Positions 61,870 to 64,000 of a DNA stretch of 64,000 nucleotides are shown piece by piece. Every line of letters starts with the position of its first letter. The first letter of the stretch is position 1. The notes below the pieces were generated by a model that was given only the letters and a program-made list of their open reading frames with translations, did not search any database and was not told the DNA's origin. Source of the DNA: Erythrobacter sp. JK5 (GTDB lineage: Bacteria; Pseudomonadota; Alphaproteobacteria; Sphingomonadales; Sphingomonadaceae); contig NZ_CP073577.1 in assembly GCF_018205975.1 (NCBI RefSeq), forward strand, positions 1,426,001 through 1,490,000, written 5' to 3'. The position numbers and the translations under genes were made by a program.

Positions 61870-64000
61870 CAGAACTGTGTTCCTACGTTGAACGTGAATG
61901 TTTTGTCGTCATCGCCCTCGACCTTGCGGATCGTCTGGGCGAAATCGATGCGGAACGGCCCGAATGGCGAGTTCCAGTTTACCCCGATACCGGCAGTGAT
62001 ACGCGGGGACGGCGAATTGCCGAGGAAGACCTCGCGAATGCGGCTGTTGGGGCGAATGCTTGGTACGTTGTCGGTCACCCCGTCCGCCGCGATCGGATTG
62101 ATCGTTGCGAACTGGATGGCATTTCCATCGGCGTCGGTGCCGTTTTCGATAAAGATCAGGTTGCCGTCGGCATCGGTCTGCTGGATGCCGAAGGGATTGT
62201 CCTGCAGCACCGGTTGGGTCACACCCCAGAGCGCACCGACATCGACCCACACCGACGGGCGCAGGCCAAGCTCGCGCGCACCGGTGCCGAGCGGCACTTC
62301 GAGTTCGGCGCGGGCGAGGTAGTAATTACGGCCGCCGAGCGCGTCGTCGCGCACCGATCGCCGTTCGGTCACGGGCACCGGACCATCGGCGCTGTCGATA
62401 TAGGGCTGGGTCAGGATGCGCGGCCCCACACCACGAATGTCGAAACCGCGGAACTGCGGCTCGCCGAGGAAGAACCGGTCGGTGAGGAGGATATCTTCCA
62501 CCTGCGGTCCGCCGCGATCCTGCAGCGGGATGATCGTGCCGCCTTCGGCCAGCAGCGAGAAGATGAAGCCGCTGTTCGCGACGTTCCAGAATTGCTGGCC
62601 GCGACCGCGGAACCGCAGATAGCGGACATCGCCGCCCAGACCGGCGAATTCGGTGCTGAGGGTGACGGTGCGTCCGCGCGTCGGGCGCAAGCGCGAGTTG
62701 AGCGAGTTGTAGTTGAGGCTGAGCCCGACGATCGAGCTGAGACGTTCGCCCAGCGCATCGCACAGGAACCGGCCCGCAAGCAGCGGGTCGCATTCGCGGG
62801 TCCCGTCTCCGTCGAGATCGGAGAAGAAGATGTTCTGGTCGAGGCTGACATCGTCGTAGTTGAGCGTGTAGCTGCCGACCAGCGACATGAACTCGGTCAG
62901 CGGCACACCGACACGGATGCCGAACCCGGTGGTCGCCTGTTCGAAGGTCGTGTTGCGATCACGATTCCGGAAGTTGAAACTGCTGATGTCGCGCCGATAG
63001 ATATCGATGCCGGTCGAGATGTTGCGGTCGAAAACGTAAGGCTCGGTGAAGCTCACCTGCGCCGAACGCGAGAATTGCGAATAGTTAAGGCTGAGCCCGA
63101 TCGTCTGCCCGCGGCCGCGGAAGTTGCGCTGGCGGATGCTGCCCGCGAGGATGAACCGCTCGATCGACGAGAAGCCGGCCGAAAACTGCAGCTCGCCGGT
63201 CGGCTGCTCTTCGACATTGGCTTCAAGAACGATCCGGTCGGGCGCGCTGCCTTCGACCTGGTTGACCTCGAAATTCTCCTGGAAATAACCCAGCGAATTG
63301 ATCCGCGCGGTGGTGCGCTGCACCCCGAGCGAGTTGAACGCATCGCCTTCCGACAGGCGAAACTCGCGGCGGATCACCTTGTCCTGCGTCAGCGTGTTGC
63401 CGTTGACATCCACCCGCTCGACATAGACGCGCGGCGCCTCGCGCAGAATGAACGTGATGTCCATCGTCAGGTTGTCTTTGTTGCGGGTGAAGCGCGGCTG
63501 GACATCGGCAAAGGCGTAGCCGAACCGACCGGCCAGCTCGGAAAGCTGCTCGACCGTATCCTCGACCGCCTTGGCGTCGTACCAGTCGCCGGTTCCCATC
63601 GGCAGCCGCTCGCTCATCGCGTTGCTGTCGAAATCGCGCAGCTGGCTGTCGACCGTCACGTTCCCGAACTTGTAGCGCTCGCCTTCCTCGACCACGTAAG
63701 TGATGATGAAGTCCTGCTGATCGGGGGTAAGCTCCGCCACGGCCGAAACCACGCGGAAATCGGCATAGCCTTCGGTCAGGTAGAATTGCCGCAGCTTCTG
63801 CTGATCGAATGCCAGCCGGTCGGGGTCGTAGCTCGTGTTGGAGCTGAAGAAGCGGTAGAAGCGCGCCTGCTTCGTGACCATCTCGCCGCGCAGCTCGCCA
63901 TCGGAAAACTGTTCGTTGCCGATGATGTTGATCTGGCGAACCTTGGACTTGGGCCCTTCGCTGATTTCGAACACCACGTCGACGCGGTTCTGCGGCAGCT
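61869..64000 (-). CDS. bamA: Outer membrane assembly factor BamA, 5' truncated by window edge
   Basis: The frame is open to the right window edge, so the N-terminus and first POTRA domains are missing. The visible part holds the last POTRA domains (KVRQINIIGNEQFSDGELRG, RVYVERVDVNGNTLTQDKVI) and the 16-strand barrel, including the VRGF/IRGF-type loop-6 motif PQFRGFDIRGVGPR and the final strand ending FNVGTQF. The terminal aromatic residue is the usual outer-membrane signal. It inserts beta-barrel proteins into the outer membrane. Confidence 0.95.
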   Translation of the reverse strand, partial: LPQNRVDVVFEISEGPKSKVRQINIIGNEQFSDGELRGEMVTKQARFYRFFSSNTSYDPDRLAFDQQKLRQFYLTEGYADFRVVSAVAELTPDQQDFIITYVVEEGERYKFGNVTVDSQLRDFDSNAMSERLPMGTGDWYDAKAVEDTVEQLSELAGRFGYAFADVQPRFTRNKDNLTMDITFILREAPRVYVERVDVNGNTLTQDKVIRREFRLSEGDAFNSLGVQRTTARINSLGYFQENFEVNQVEGSAPDRIVLEANVEEQPTGELQFSAGFSSIERFILAGSIRQRNFRGRGQTIGLSLNYSQFSRSAQVSFTEPYVFDRNISTGIDIYRRDISSFNFRNRDRNTTFEQATTGFGIRVGVPLTEFMSLVGSYTLNYDDVSLDQNIFFSDLDGDGTRECDPLLAGRFLCDALGERLSSIVGLSLNYNSLNSRLRPTRGRTVTLSTEFAGLGGDVRYLRFRGRGQQFWNVANSGFIFSLLAEGGTIIPLQDRGGPQVEDILLTDRFFLGEPQFRGFDIRGVGPRILTQPYIDSADGPVPVTERRSVRDDALGGRNYYLARAELEVPLGTGARELGLRPSVWVDVGALWGVTQPVLQDNPFGIQQTDADGNLIFIENGTDADGNAIQFATINPIAADGVTDNVPSIRPNSRIREVFLGNSPSPRITAGIGVNWNSPFGPFRIDFAQTIRKVEGDDDKTFTFNVGTQF

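Overview
The window is high-GC DNA from an alphaproteobacterium, most likely Sphingomonadales, probably an Erythrobacter relative. The clues are the gene families, a CcmCDEFGHI-type cytochrome c maturation operon, the order bamA-ompH-fabZ-rpmE, and an accessory block that resembles sphingomonad integrative or plasmid backbones. The species cannot be fixed from sequence alone.

Left part (1-5651): the 3' end of an AidB-like acyl-CoA dehydrogenase, a thiamine-diphosphate 2-oxo-acid decarboxylase, and, divergent from the latter, an oxygen-independent ribonucleotide reductase pair (nrdD-nrdG). An FNR/FixK-type box lies in the divergent promoter region. This looks like a small low-oxygen module.

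Mobile part (about 5.7-27.6 kb): it opens with two translationally coupled tyrosine recombinases and closes with a P4-type integrase (frameshifted) beside a tRNA-Met gene, a classic island site. Between them lie plasmid/ICE-type genes, mostly on the minus strand: ssb, small conserved unknowns, a DUF2493 protein, an ArdC-like antirestriction protein, a ParB-like protein, a 1415-residue methylase plus strawberry-notch helicase, a Toprim/zinc-ribbon primase-like protein, and a periplasmic lytic transglycosylase with a small partner. Inserted in this backbone on the plus strand (14.7-17.7 kb) is an anti-phage CBASS operon: DUF2188 small protein, CD-NTase, E2-only conjugation-like protein, and a patatin phospholipase. 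A divergently transcribed fused HTH-ImmA/IrrE metallopeptidase sits upstream, with an inverted-repeat operator candidate between them. This is the most interesting system in the window.

Right part (27.7-64 kb): ordinary chromosomal genes. These cover fatty acid synthesis (fabF, acpP, fabZ), envelope (mltG, pgsA, ompH, bamA), translation and RNA (aspS, rnd, mtaB, rpmE, tRNA-His), secretion (ftsY), lysine/peptidoglycan precursors (dapF), potassium uptake (kup), cytochrome c maturation (ccmI/H/G/F/E/D/C), redox control (oxyR), signalling (GGDEF-EAL) and amino-acid metabolism. A pair of unrecognised genes lies at 36.9-38.7 kb.

Four genes (capV-like patatin, P4 integrase, aspS, dsbE/ccmG) each carry a one-base loss that splits the frame; three lie clearly in a short homopolymer. 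Because aspS is essential, single-base sequence error is the likeliest shared cause, so the apparent loss of the CBASS effector should be verified before it is interpreted biologically.
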